From NCBI RefSeq assembly GCF_030064675.1, contig NZ_CP116413.1, positions 3,380,001 to 3,444,000 of the forward strand: 64,000 nt of DNA, read 5' to 3'. Every line of letters starts with the position of its first letter. Position 1 is the first letter of the stretch. Shown piece after piece: positions 1-7,765 of this stretch. Under the pieces are notes generated by a model. It made no database searches and was not told the origin of the DNA. It saw nothing but the letters and a program-made list of their open reading frames with translations. The translations under genes and the position numbers were made by a program. Origin of the DNA: Crossiella sp. CA-258035 (GTDB taxonomy: Bacteria > Actinomycetota > Actinomycetes > Mycobacteriales > Pseudonocardiaceae).

Positions 1-426
1 GCTGCTCAGCAGCTCGGTGTGGCCCAGCTCGGTCAGCGTGCCCAGCAGTCCGGCCAGCGCGACCCTGGACGGGTTGTTCTCGCTGACCTGCCAGCCCAGT
101 CGCTCGAGCAGTTCCGCCACCGGCCCGGTCGCCGGTTCGGCCTCGCCGGACCGTTCGGTGACCGCGTAGTGCACCTGGCCCAGCGCCTTGAACAGGTCGT
201 TCTCCGGGTCGTCCACCGCGGTCAGCACCTGCTTGGCGGTGGCGATCGGCAGCCGGCCCAGGTCCACCAGCGCGCGCACCAGCCGCAGCCGCCGCAGGTG
301 CTCCTCGGCGTAGTGCACCTGGTTGTACCCGGCCCGCTCGCCGTAGGGCAGCAGCCCTTCGCGTTGGTAGTACTTGATCGTCGGCACCGGGATCCCGGTG
401 TGCCTGCTGAGGTCGCCGATGCGCAC
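1..426 (-). CDS. MerR-family transcriptional regulator (3' end cut by window)
   Basis: The N-terminus (MRIGDLSRHTGIPVPTIKYY) is the classic MerR winged helix-turn-helix, followed by the usual YNQVHYAEEHLRRLRLVRAL segment leading to the dimerisation helix. The GTG start at 426 is preceded by AGGAGG at ideal spacing. The first 142 codons are visible and the C-terminal effector region runs off the window edge, so the ligand cannot be guessed. It is transcribed away from the membrane protein at 517, with a dyad in between, so it probably controls itself and that gene. The family is secure; the target is inference. Confidence 0.9.
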   Translation of the reverse strand, partial: MRIGDLSRHTGIPVPTIKYYQREGLLPYGERAGYNQVHYAEEHLRRLRLVRALVDLGRLPIATAKQVLTAVDDPENDLFKALGQVHYAVTERSGEAEPATGPVAELLERLGWQVSENNPSRVALAGLLGTLTELGHTELLSS

Positions 427-449
427 GCAGCCTCCTGGTTGATACTCTG

Positions 450-475
450 GCTATCGATAGCTAGTGTATCGATAG
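450..475. promoter_or_regulatory. Divergent operator dyad between MerR gene and membrane protein
   Basis: A strongly AT-rich block in otherwise GC-rich DNA contains two copies of a TATCGATAG core (about 452-460 and 467-475), which together form an interrupted palindrome. Each core is also largely self-complementary. It lies between the two divergent start codons, the expected place for a MerR operator within a long-spacer promoter. Confidence 0.6.
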
Positions 476-516
476 CGCGCGGTCAGAGAGACAGTAGTTC
501 TCGCCTGGAGGTCTGA

Positions 517-1485
517 ATGTTCCGCACCGCCCTGCCCTTAGCCCGCCAATGGCATCGACCGTTGATGCTGGCCACCGCCCTGATGGCGGTCAGCACGCTG
601 GTCTCGCTGGCCGGTCTGGTCCTCGACGACCGGCTGCTGGGCGGCCAGCCGATCTGGGGCAAACCGCTCAAGTTCTCGGTGTCCCTGCTGCTCTACCTGC
701 CCACCTGGGCCTGGATGCTCTCGCTGCAACGCGTCCCCCGTCGCTGGACTTGGTGGACCGCCACCGCCATCGCGGTGCTGACCACCCTGGAAGTAGTGCT
801 CATCGTCCTCCAGGTCATCCGCGGCCAGGCCAGCCACTTCAACCAGGCCACCCCGTTCGACGACGGGCTGTTCCGGCTGATGGGGGCCATGATCACCGTG
901 GTCTGGGTGCTGAACATGGCCCAGGGTGTGGTGCTGCTGCGCGACCGGCTGCCGGACCGGCCGATGGCCTGGGCGATCCGCGGTGGCATCGTGCTCGGCT
1001 CGATCGGCATCGGCCTGGCCTTCCTGATGACCGGCCCGACCCCCGACCAGTTGCACGCGTTGCAGCAGAACCTGCCGGTGGAGGTGCGCGGCGCGCACAG
1101 CGTGGGCGTGCCCGACGGCGGCCCGGGCATGCCGCTGACCGGGTGGAGCCTGACCGGCGGCGACCTGCGCATCCCGCACTTCATCGGCATCCACGCCATG
1201 CAGGCCCTGCCGCTGCTCGCCCTGCTGCTGACCAGTGCCGCCGCGCGCAGGCCGCGGCTGGCCGATCCCGGCGTGCGCACCCGGCTGGTGCTGCTGGGCA
1301 CCGGGACCTACGCGGGGATCACCGGGCTGGTGACCTGGCAGGCGCTGCGCGGTCAGTCCATTGTCGCGCCGGATGCCTGGACCCTGCTGGCCCTGGGCGC
1401 GCTGGTGCTGGCGACCGGGCTGCTGGCCGGCCGCATCCTGCGCCGGACGCCGGAGCCGGTGGCCGAACCGGTCCCGCTCGGCTGA
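517..1485 (+). CDS. Polytopic membrane protein of unknown function
   Basis: The 322-residue protein has about eight hydrophobic segments (for example MLATALMAVSTLVSLAGLVL near residue 15 and several in the last 110 residues), separated by short Arg-rich loops. I recognise no catalytic motif. Residues 180-215 form a polar loop rich in Gly, Pro and His. The ATG start has GGAGGT just upstream. Codon 8 (538-540) is the rare leucine codon TTA, unusual at this GC content. The divergent MerR gene and shared dyad suggest it is a regulated target, perhaps in efflux or stress response; this is inference. Confidence 0.8.
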   Translation: MFRTALPLARQWHRPLMLATALMAVSTLVSLAGLVLDDRLLGGQPIWGKPLKFSVSLLLYLPTWAWMLSLQRVPRRWTWWTATAIAVLTTLEVVLIVLQVIRGQASHFNQATPFDDGLFRLMGAMITVVWVLNMAQGVVLLRDRLPDRPMAWAIRGGIVLGSIGIGLAFLMTGPTPDQLHALQQNLPVEVRGAHSVGVPDGGPGMPLTGWSLTGGDLRIPHFIGIHAMQALPLLALLLTSAAARRPRLADPGVRTRLVLLGTGTYAGITGLVTWQALRGQSIVAPDAWTLLALGALVLATGLLAGRILRRTPEPVAEPVPLG

Positions 1486-1500
1486 GGCGCGGCGGCTGCG

Positions 1501-2130
1501 TCAGGTGATGATCCCGGCGCGCAGGGCCAGGGTGACCAGCAGCGCGCGGTCACCCGAGCCCAGCCGTCTGCCGATGCGCCACAGGTGGGTGTCCACGGTG
1601 CGCGCGGACAGGCCAAGCTCGGCCGCGATCTCCTTGTTGGAGTGGCCGTCGGCGACCAGGCGCAGCACGTCGATCTCCCGGTTGGACAGCTCCCACACCG
1701 GGTCCGGCACCGGCGGCGTGCGGCCGGGGCGCAGCAGGTAGCCCTGCGCGCCGGCCTGGTACGCCGCGGCCACCGCCCACGGTTCCTCGACGGAGACCAC
1801 CACCAGCACCTGTGGCCAGCCGCGGGACTTCAGCTCGCGCACCAGCCGGACGCCCTCGGCGCCCGGCCCGGCGAGCTCGACCACGGCCAGCGCGCACGGC
1901 CCGGCCAGCGCGGCGAACTCCAGCGCGGCGGCCTCGGAGGCGGCCTGGTGCACCGAGGCGACCCGCAGGTCGGTCAGGCGCGGCGCCATGGTGCGGCGCA
2001 AGGACGGTTCGCCGACCAGCAACACGGTCGACCCCGCCAGTTCCATGAGACGAGTGGTATCGCTGACCCCCAGCGTGTTCACCCGGTCATCGATACCGCA
2101 GGAGCCGACGCTGTGTGTGGGGAACGGCAC
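1501..2130 (-). CDS. LuxR-family regulator with degenerate receiver domain
   Basis: The C-terminal HTH is clear (LSNREIDVLRLVADGHSNKE, then an SARTVDTHLWRI recognition helix). The N-terminal half has the shape of a response-regulator receiver but lacks its phosphorylation residues: the acidic pair is LLVGEPS, the phospho-Asp position is in AVVELAGPG, and the conserved Lys is replaced in YLLRP. It therefore probably works without phosphotransfer. The GTG start at 2130 has GGAGTGG upstream; an internal ATG at about 2046 (MELAGSTVLLVG) is an alternative. It lies 32 nt downstream of the GntR gene on the same strand, so co-transcription is possible. Confidence 0.85.
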   Translation of the reverse strand: MPFPTHSVGSCGIDDRVNTLGVSDTTRLMELAGSTVLLVGEPSLRRTMAPRLTDLRVASVHQAASEAAALEFAALAGPCALAVVELAGPGAEGVRLVRELKSRGWPQVLVVVSVEEPWAVAAAYQAGAQGYLLRPGRTPPVPDPVWELSNREIDVLRLVADGHSNKEIAAELGLSARTVDTHLWRIGRRLGSGDRALLVTLALRAGIIT

Positions 2131-2162
2131 AGAGCCACTCCAACGAGTGGTGCTCAGCTGGG

Positions 2163-2975
2163 TTACCCAGGTGAGTTCTGGGTGCGGTAGGTGAGACTGA
2201 CATCGGTGGCGGCGCGGTCGGCCACCACCACCGTGCCGTCGCCGACCAGGATCGCGCGGTCGTCGACCAGGGGTTCGCCCGCCGCGTCCCGGCTGAGGCG
2301 GCGGCTCAGCAGCGCCGGGCTACCGACCGGTCGTTCGAGCAGCCCGGCCTCGCGCGCGGTCAGCGCGACCGCCTGCAACCGCTCCTGCGCGCTGACCACG
2401 GGACGGCCCGCCCGGCCGAGCAGCCGGTAGAGGGAGTGCTCGCGCAGCTCGTCCACCGCCAGTCGCCCGACCCACCGTTCGGCCAGGTACGAGGTCTGCA
2501 ACAGCAGCGGCACCACCGGCGCGTCCGGCTCCGGGCTGGCGCTGCGCAGCCGCTCGACGGCCAGCACCCGCTCGCCGGGGGCCAGGCCCAGGCGCGCGGC
2601 CACCTCCTCCGGCGCGGTCACCAGCTCGGTGGCCAGCACCGTCGTGCGCAGCTCCAGGCCCTGGGCGGTCAGCTCCTCGGACAGGCTGCGCAGCCCGGCC
2701 AGGTGGTAGGCGAAGCCCGGCTGGCGGACGAAGGTGCCGGTGCCGGGCCTGGCCTCCACCAGGCCGTCGTCCTGGAGCGCGCGCAGGGCCTGCCGGACGG
2801 TCATCAGGGTGACCGCGAAGCGGTCGGCGAGCTGGCGCTGCGGGGGCAGCGCGGCTCCCGGCTGGTGCGTGCCGTCGGCGATCTCCGCGGCCAGCGCACG
2901 GTAGATGGCCAGGTACTTCGGCACCCGGTGGTCATAGCCGGTGGTCCGCTCGGTCACCGGGGGAGTGTAATCCAC
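2163..2975 (-). CDS. GntR-family (HutC/UTRA) transcriptional regulator
   Basis: An N-terminal GntR winged helix (PKYLAIYRALAAEIADG, then PPQRQLADRFAVTLMTVRQA, residues about 20-75) is followed by a UTRA effector domain (from about 95, including APGERVLAVERLR and TSYLAERWV). UTRA domains usually bind small metabolites such as sugars or amino acids. The gene is divergent from trpB, with only 27 nt between the start codons, so it very likely controls trpBA. The GTG start at 2975 has no Shine-Dalgarno; GTG at 2957 is an alternative. The mRNA may be leaderless. A tryptophan-related ligand is a guess. Confidence 0.88.
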   Translation of the reverse strand: MDYTPPVTERTTGYDHRVPKYLAIYRALAAEIADGTHQPGAALPPQRQLADRFAVTLMTVRQALRALQDDGLVEARPGTGTFVRQPGFAYHLAGLRSLSEELTAQGLELRTTVLATELVTAPEEVAARLGLAPGERVLAVERLRSASPEPDAPVVPLLLQTSYLAERWVGRLAVDELREHSLYRLLGRAGRPVVSAQERLQAVALTAREAGLLERPVGSPALLSRRLSRDAAGEPLVDDRAILVGDGTVVVADRAATDVSLTYRTQNSPG

Positions 2976-3002
2976 GCACTAGAGTGCTAGAGTTCTATAA
3001 CT
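2976..3002. promoter_or_regulatory. Divergent GntR/trpB control region
   Basis: The 27 nt between the two start codons are AT-rich and hold the repeated element CTAGAGTGCTAGAGTT, a good candidate GntR operator, followed by TATAAC directly at the trpB start. No ribosome-binding site fits, so trpB is probably leaderless or starts just downstream. Confidence 0.5.
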
Positions 3003-4187
3003 GTGACGACTGACAAGCTGATGGGGCAGCCCGACGCCACCGGTCGCTTCGGCGACTTCGGTGGGCGGTTCCTGCCGGAAGCGCTGGTCCCGGCCTGCCG
3101 GGAGGTGGAGGCGGCGTTCCTGGACGCCTGGCACGACCCGGCCTTCGTCGCCGAGTACCACCGCCTGCTGGCCACCTACGTCGGCAGGCCGACCCCGCTG
3201 ACCGAGTGCGTGCGGCTGGGTGAGCGGCTGGGCATCCGGCTGCTGCTCAAGCGCGAGGACCTGGCGCACACCGGCTCACACAAGATCAACAACGTACTGG
3301 GTCAGGCGCTGCTGGCCAAGCGGATGGGCCGCACCAAGCTGATCGCGGAGACCGGCGCCGGCTCGCACGGGGTGGCCACCGCCACCGCGGCCGCGCTGCT
3401 CGGCTTGGACTGCACCGTCCACATGGGACACACCGACATGCGGCGGCAGGAGCTCAACGTCTTCCGGATGGAGCTGCTGGGCGCCGAGGTGGTCCCGGCC
3501 GGGGTGCCCGGCACCGCGGGCACGCTGAAGGAGGCCACCAACGCCGCGCTGCGCGCCTGGGTCAGTGAGACGGAGACCGCGCACTACTGCATCGGCTCGG
3601 TGCTCGGCCCCCACCCATACCCCTACCTGGTGCGCGAGTTCCAGCGGGTGATCGGCGAGGAGGCCCGCGCCCAGGCCGCCGAGCTGCTGCCCAGTGGCCT
3701 GCCGGATGTGGTGGTGGCCTGCGTGGGCGGCGGTTCCAACGCCGCGGGCACCTTCGCCGGGTTCGTCGACACCACCGCCGAGCTGGTCGGCGTGGAGGCC
3801 GCGGGCGGGGCCGGGATCAGCGGCGGCACGCCCGGCATCCTGCACGGCTTCCGCTCGCACTTCCTCCAGGACGGCGTGCAGATCTCCGAGGCGCACTCCA
3901 TCTCCGCGGGCCTGGACTACCCGGGCGTCGGCCCCGAGCACATGCACCTGGCCGCCGAGGGTCGAGCCCGCTATCCCACGGTCACCGACGCCGAGGCGCT
4001 GGCCGCGGTCCGCGCGCTGGCCGCCACCGAGGGCATCCTGCCCGCGCTGGAGTCCGCGCACGCGCTGGCCTGGGTCCAGCGCGCGGCCGGCACCGCCGAA
4101 CTGCCAACGGGTTCCACCGTGCTGCTGACCCTCTCCGGCCGCGGCGACAAGGACGTCCACCAGATCAGGGAGAACCTCTCGTGCTGA
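3003..4187 (+). CDS. trpB: Tryptophan synthase beta chain (divergent paralogue)
   Basis: This PLP enzyme joins indole and serine to give tryptophan. The family signature GRFGDFGGRF is at residue 14, the PLP lysine is K94 in HTGSHKINN, the catalytic Glu is E116 in ETGAG, the PLP-phosphate loop is GGGSNA, and the C-terminal LSGRGDKD is intact. Two departures stand out: the near-invariant GAGQHG is GAGSHG (S121, equivalent to Q114 of enteric TrpB), and the loop after VEAAGG is shorter than usual. The gene overlaps trpA by 7 nt and no other trp gene is near, so it may be a secondary or specialised copy under the GntR regulator. Confidence 0.93.
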   Translation: MTTDKLMGQPDATGRFGDFGGRFLPEALVPACREVEAAFLDAWHDPAFVAEYHRLLATYVGRPTPLTECVRLGERLGIRLLLKREDLAHTGSHKINNVLGQALLAKRMGRTKLIAETGAGSHGVATATAAALLGLDCTVHMGHTDMRRQELNVFRMELLGAEVVPAGVPGTAGTLKEATNAALRAWVSETETAHYCIGSVLGPHPYPYLVREFQRVIGEEARAQAAELLPSGLPDVVVACVGGGSNAAGTFAGFVDTTAELVGVEAAGGAGISGGTPGILHGFRSHFLQDGVQISEAHSISAGLDYPGVGPEHMHLAAEGRARYPTVTDAEALAAVRALAATEGILPALESAHALAWVQRAAGTAELPTGSTVLLTLSGRGDKDVHQIRENLSC

Positions 4188-4939
4188 CCCTCCATAGTGG
4201 ACGCAAGCTGCTGATCCCCTACCTCATGGGCGGCATGACCCCGGACTGGCTGGACCACCTGCGCGCGCTGGCCGCGGCGGGCGCGGACGCCATCGAGATC
4301 GGCCTGCCGTTCTCCGACCCGATGGTCGACGGCCCGGTGGTGCAGGAGGCCGCCGCCGCGGCGCTGGCCCGCGGCGCCACCCCGGAGACCGTGCTCGCTG
4401 AACTGTCCACAGTGGACATCGGCGTGCCGCTGGTGGCGATGACCTACGCCAACGTCGCCCTCGGCCTGCCCGAGTTCCCCGCCCGGCTGGCCGCGGCGGG
4501 TATCAGCGGCGTCATCGTCTCCGACCTGCCGCTGGAGGAGAGCGGAGCGCTCCGCGCCGCCGCCGGGCGGGCCGGGGTCAGCGTGGTGCCGATCGCCGCC
4601 CCGGCCTGCCCGGAGGACCGCCTGGCCGAGATCTGCGCCGCCGCCAGTGGCTTCGTCTACGCGATGACCGCCATGCGCACCACCGGCGTCCGCGCCGAGC
4701 TGGCCGGGGCCGCCACCGGGACCGTGGCCCGGATCCGCCGCCACGCCACCCTCCCGGTGGTGGCCGGGTTCGGCATCGGCACCCCGGAGCTCGCGGCCAC
4801 GGTCTGCGCCGAGGCCGACGGCGTGGCGGTCGGCTCCGCACTGGTCCGCCTGCTGCTCGACGGCGGCACCGGCGCGGAGCTGGCCGACCGGCTGGGCGGG
4901 TTCCGGACGGCCCTGGACCAGCTCAGCCGGGCCGGCTGA
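4181..4939 (+). CDS. trpA: Tryptophan synthase alpha chain
   Basis: The 252-residue TIM-barrel subunit cleaves indole-3-glycerol phosphate and channels indole to TrpB. The catalytic residues align: E39 in [11 protein letters not shown] and D50 in MVDGP (equivalents of E49 and D60 of the enteric enzyme). The usual GIPFSDP/ADGPTIQ texture is slightly altered to GLPFSDP/VDGPVVQ. The GTG start lies inside the end of trpB, so translation is coupled. It is a little shorter than typical TrpA (about 265 residues). A copy of the GTCCACAGTGGAC palindrome lies in the gene at 4405-4417. Confidence 0.94.
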   Translation: MLTLHSGRKLLIPYLMGGMTPDWLDHLRALAAAGADAIEIGLPFSDPMVDGPVVQEAAAAALARGATPETVLAELSTVDIGVPLVAMTYANVALGLPEFPARLAAAGISGVIVSDLPLEESGALRAAAGRAGVSVVPIAAPACPEDRLAEICAAASGFVYAMTAMRTTGVRAELAGAATGTVARIRRHATLPVVAGFGIGTPELAATVCAEADGVAVGSALVRLLLDGGTGAELADRLGGFRTALDQLSRAG

Positions 4940-4965
4940 CCGGGCCGCGCCGCTACGCTCGGGGC

Positions 4966-5670
4966 GTGCACCTGCTGATCGTGGACGACGAGGAGGCCGT
5001 GCGGGACTCGCTGTCCCGGACACTGCGCTTCGAGGGCTACACCGTCTCGCTGGCCGCCGACGGGGCCGAGGCGCTGGCGCGGATCCGCGCGGAGAAGTTC
5101 GACGGCGTGGTCCTGGACGTGATGATGCCGGTGCGCAACGGACTGGACACCTGCCGGGAGCTGCGCGCCGAGGGCAACTTCGTGCCGGTGCTGATGCTCA
5201 CCGCGCGGGACGAGGTCGCCGACCGGGTGGCCGGGCTGGACGCGGGCGCCGACGACTACCTGGTCAAGCCGTTCGCCTTGCAGGAGCTGCTGGCCAGGGT
5301 GCGGGCCATGCTGCGGCGGGCTGGGCAGGGCGCGGGGCCGGAGGCGCCGCCGTCGAACGTGGGGGAGACCCTGGTCTTCGCGGACCTGCGGCTGGACCCC
5401 GGGACCAGGGAGGTCAGCCGGAACGGGCGGCAGCTGCGGCTGACCCGCACCGAGTTCGCCATCCTGGAGACCTTCCTGCGGCACCCCCGGCTGGTGCTCA
5501 CCCGGACCCTGGTCTTCGAGCAGGTCTGGGGCTTCGACTTCGGCGCGGCCTCCAACGGGCTGGACGTCTACGTCGGCTACCTGCGCCGCAAGCTGGAGGC
5601 CGGGGGCGAGCCGCGGCTGCTGCACACCGTGCGCGGGGTCGGCTACGTGCTGCGCGAGGAACCGCTGTGA
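4966..5670 (+). CDS. OmpR-family response regulator (MprA/TcrA type)
   Basis: The receiver domain has the acidic pair D7/D8 (LLIVDDEEA), phospho-acceptor D51 (VVLDVMMP) and the conserved Lys in DDYLVKPF. The C-terminal winged helix (residues about 135-230) includes [16 protein letters not shown] and the terminal [10 protein letters not shown]. The GTG start at 4966 fits the family N-terminus exactly. The stop overlaps the kinase start (GTGA), so the pair is made together. It sits 26 nt after trpA, but the trpBA link may be only positional. Confidence 0.93.
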   Translation: MHLLIVDDEEAVRDSLSRTLRFEGYTVSLAADGAEALARIRAEKFDGVVLDVMMPVRNGLDTCRELRAEGNFVPVLMLTARDEVADRVAGLDAGADDYLVKPFALQELLARVRAMLRRAGQGAGPEAPPSNVGETLVFADLRLDPGTREVSRNGRQLRLTRTEFAILETFLRHPRLVLTRTLVFEQVWGFDFGAASNGLDVYVGYLRRKLEAGGEPRLLHTVRGVGYVLREEPL

Positions 5671-7103
5671 AACGGCTGCCGGCCCGCCTGGCCGCCTGGC
5701 GGTGGCAGGAGCTCTCGCTGCGCGGGCGGCTGATCGTGCTGGTCGCCGGGGCGGTGGCGGTGGCGGTGGCCGCGGTGTCCCTGGGCTCCTGGCTGCTGGT
5801 GAAGGCCAAGCTGGACCTCAACTTCGACCAGCAGCTGCGCTCCTACGCCCAGCTCGCCGCCAGCGCCGCCTCCCCGGCGGAGGCCCTGGAGCGGCTCTAC
5901 GACGCCGACCGGCCGGACCGGGACGGCGACCGGCGGTTCCGGCCCGAGCGCGGGGACATGTTCGTGCAGTTCCTGGACCCCGACGGCTCCGCGCGGATCG
6001 AGGGCCGGGACCGGACGGTGCCGCTGAGCCCGGCCGCGGTCAAGGTCGCCACCGGGGCCGCCCCGGACTTCAGCGAGGACCGGGAGCTCGACGACGACCG
6101 CTTCCGGCTGCTCACCGTGGCCCGGCCCGGCGGCGGCGCGGTACAGGTCGGCAAGGACATCCACGGGCTCCAGGAAACCTTGGGGGACCTGGGTTTCTGG
6201 CACATCCTGGTGTGCCTGGCCGGGGTCGCGGTGGCCGCCGGGGTCGGGCTGGTGGTGGCGCGCACCGCGCTGCGGCCGGTGGAGACGCTCACCGCGGGCG
6301 CCGAGCGGGTGGCCCGCACCCAGGACCTGGACCAGGGCATCTCGGTGCAGGGATCGGGGGAGATCGCCCGGCTGGCCGAGGCGTTCAACGCGATGCTGGT
6401 CGCGCTGGCCGTCTCCAGGGACGCCCAGCGCCGCCTGGTCGAGGACGCCGGGCACGAGCTGCGCACCCCGCTGACCAGTCTGCGCAACAACATCGAGCTG
6501 CTGGTGCACGCCGGGCGGCAGACCGACCCGGCCAGGGTGCTGCCCGCCGAGGACCGGGACCGGCTGCTCGCCGACCTGGAGACCCAGGCCGGGGAGTTGA
6601 CCACGCTGGTCGGCGAGCTGGTCGAGCTGGCCAAGACCGACCGCTCCGCCGAGGAGCCGCACCGGCTGGACCTGGCCGAGGTGGTCGAGGCCGCGGTGGA
6701 CCGGGTCCGGCCCAGGGCGGCCAACCTGCGCTTCCAGGCCGACCTGCGGCACGCCAACGTGCTGGGCAGGCCGAGGGCGCTGCAACGCGCGGTGCTGAAC
6801 CTGCTGGACAACGCGGCCAAGTGGAGCCCGCCGGGCGGGCTGGTCACGGTGACCATGACCGGGCTCGGCGACCGGGTGCGGATCGCGGTGCAGGACGAGG
6901 GGCCGGGCATCCCGGAGGCCGACCTGCCACACGTCTTCCAGCGGTTCTACCGGGCCGAGGAGGCCCGCGCCCGGCCCGGCTCCGGCCTCGGCCTGGCCAT
7001 CGTGGACCAGATCGCCACCCTGCACGGCGGCCAGGTCGCGGCCGGGCGTGGCGAGCGGGGCGGCGCGGTGGTGTCCATCACCCTGCCGGTCGCCGACTCT
7101 TAA
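5667..7103 (+). CDS. Sensor histidine kinase (MprB-like)
   Basis: The 478-residue kinase has two membrane segments (about 20-50 and 172-200) around a periplasmic domain of about 120 residues, then a HAMP linker, an H-box ([14 protein letters not shown]), N-box ([14 protein letters not shown]) and G-boxes ([20 protein letters not shown]). It should sense an envelope signal and phosphorylate the regulator encoded just upstream, with which it overlaps by 4 nt. The sensor domain is rich in charged residues ([20 protein letters not shown]) and suggests no specific ligand. Confidence 0.93.
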   Translation: MKRLPARLAAWRWQELSLRGRLIVLVAGAVAVAVAAVSLGSWLLVKAKLDLNFDQQLRSYAQLAASAASPAEALERLYDADRPDRDGDRRFRPERGDMFVQFLDPDGSARIEGRDRTVPLSPAAVKVATGAAPDFSEDRELDDDRFRLLTVARPGGGAVQVGKDIHGLQETLGDLGFWHILVCLAGVAVAAGVGLVVARTALRPVETLTAGAERVARTQDLDQGISVQGSGEIARLAEAFNAMLVALAVSRDAQRRLVEDAGHELRTPLTSLRNNIELLVHAGRQTDPARVLPAEDRDRLLADLETQAGELTTLVGELVELAKTDRSAEEPHRLDLAEVVEAAVDRVRPRAANLRFQADLRHANVLGRPRALQRAVLNLLDNAAKWSPPGGLVTVTMTGLGDRVRIAVQDEGPGIPEADLPHVFQRFYRAEEARARPGSGLGLAIVDQIATLHGGQVAAGRGERGGAVVSITLPVADS

Positions 7104-7159
7104 CGAACCCGGGGCGATCTCTCATCGTCCTTTCATGATCGTCGCGAACGCTCGCGGAC

Positions 7160-7765
7160 GTGACCACGACCAGCAGGGCGACCACCCGACCGGCGCCGCC
7201 CCCGGTGGCCTTCGTGCTGCTCGGCGTGGCCGGACTGCTGATCGGCTACCTGGGCTTCGCCTACACCGTCCAGGTCGACCCGCTGTGGGACCCGGTCAGC
7301 GACTACCTCTTCCACGCCGCGCCGCTGTTCCTGGCCGCGGTGCTGTGCATCCTCATCGGCGGCGGCTTCATCGTGAGCCGGCTGCCGCAGGACCGGCCAG
7401 CGTCTGTCCTCTTTGGACTGTGGGCGGGCGGACTGCTGTCGGTGGCGGCCTTTCCCGGCAACGTGAGCAGCACGGTGTCCACTGTGTCCGGTGAGCTGCA
7501 CCGCTTCGGCGGCGCGGTGTTCATGAGCTGCCTGCCGGTGGCCGCGCTGCGGATCGCGCACGTGCTCAGCGCCGCCGGACGGCGCGTCCTCGCGTTGAGC
7601 CGGGTGCGCTGGGCGGCGGTGGCCAGCCTGCTCACCGCGGCCAGTTTTGGCCTGGCGCAACTGTTCCCGGTGCTGCCGCAGGGCCTGTTGCAGCGGGTCG
7701 CGCTGGTGGCGCACGTGCTGCTGCTGCTCGCGCTGGCCCCGCTGATGCGGAGCACGCCCCGGTGA
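7160..7765 (+). CDS. DUF998-type integral membrane protein
   Basis: The 201-residue protein has six hydrophobic segments. The pattern VSDYLFHAAPLFLAAVL, then AFPGNVSS and HRFGGAVFM, matches DUF998-family membrane proteins, whose function is unknown. It starts with GTG at 7160 after a 56-nt gap from the kinase and overlaps the next gene by 4 nt (GTGA), so it is coupled to the transporter/glycosyltransferase fusion. Together they may modify or move a lipid-linked or envelope glycan; that role is inference. Confidence 0.8.
   Translation: MTTTSRATTRPAPPPVAFVLLGVAGLLIGYLGFAYTVQVDPLWDPVSDYLFHAAPLFLAAVLCILIGGGFIVSRLPQDRPASVLFGLWAGGLLSVAAFPGNVSSTVSTVSGELHRFGGAVFMSCLPVAALRIAHVLSAAGRRVLALSRVRWAAVASLLTAASFGLAQLFPVLPQGLLQRVALVAHVLLLLALAPLMRSTPR

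Noticed and set aside
538-1194. Long antisense ORFs opposite the membrane protein
   Set aside because: Typical high-GC shadow frames; His/Gln/Arg-rich, with no family pattern or start signal.
7104-7159. Hairpin CGCGAACGCTCGCG as a terminator after the kinase
   Set aside because: Only a 5-bp stem inside the leader of the next gene; no better than chance at this GC content.
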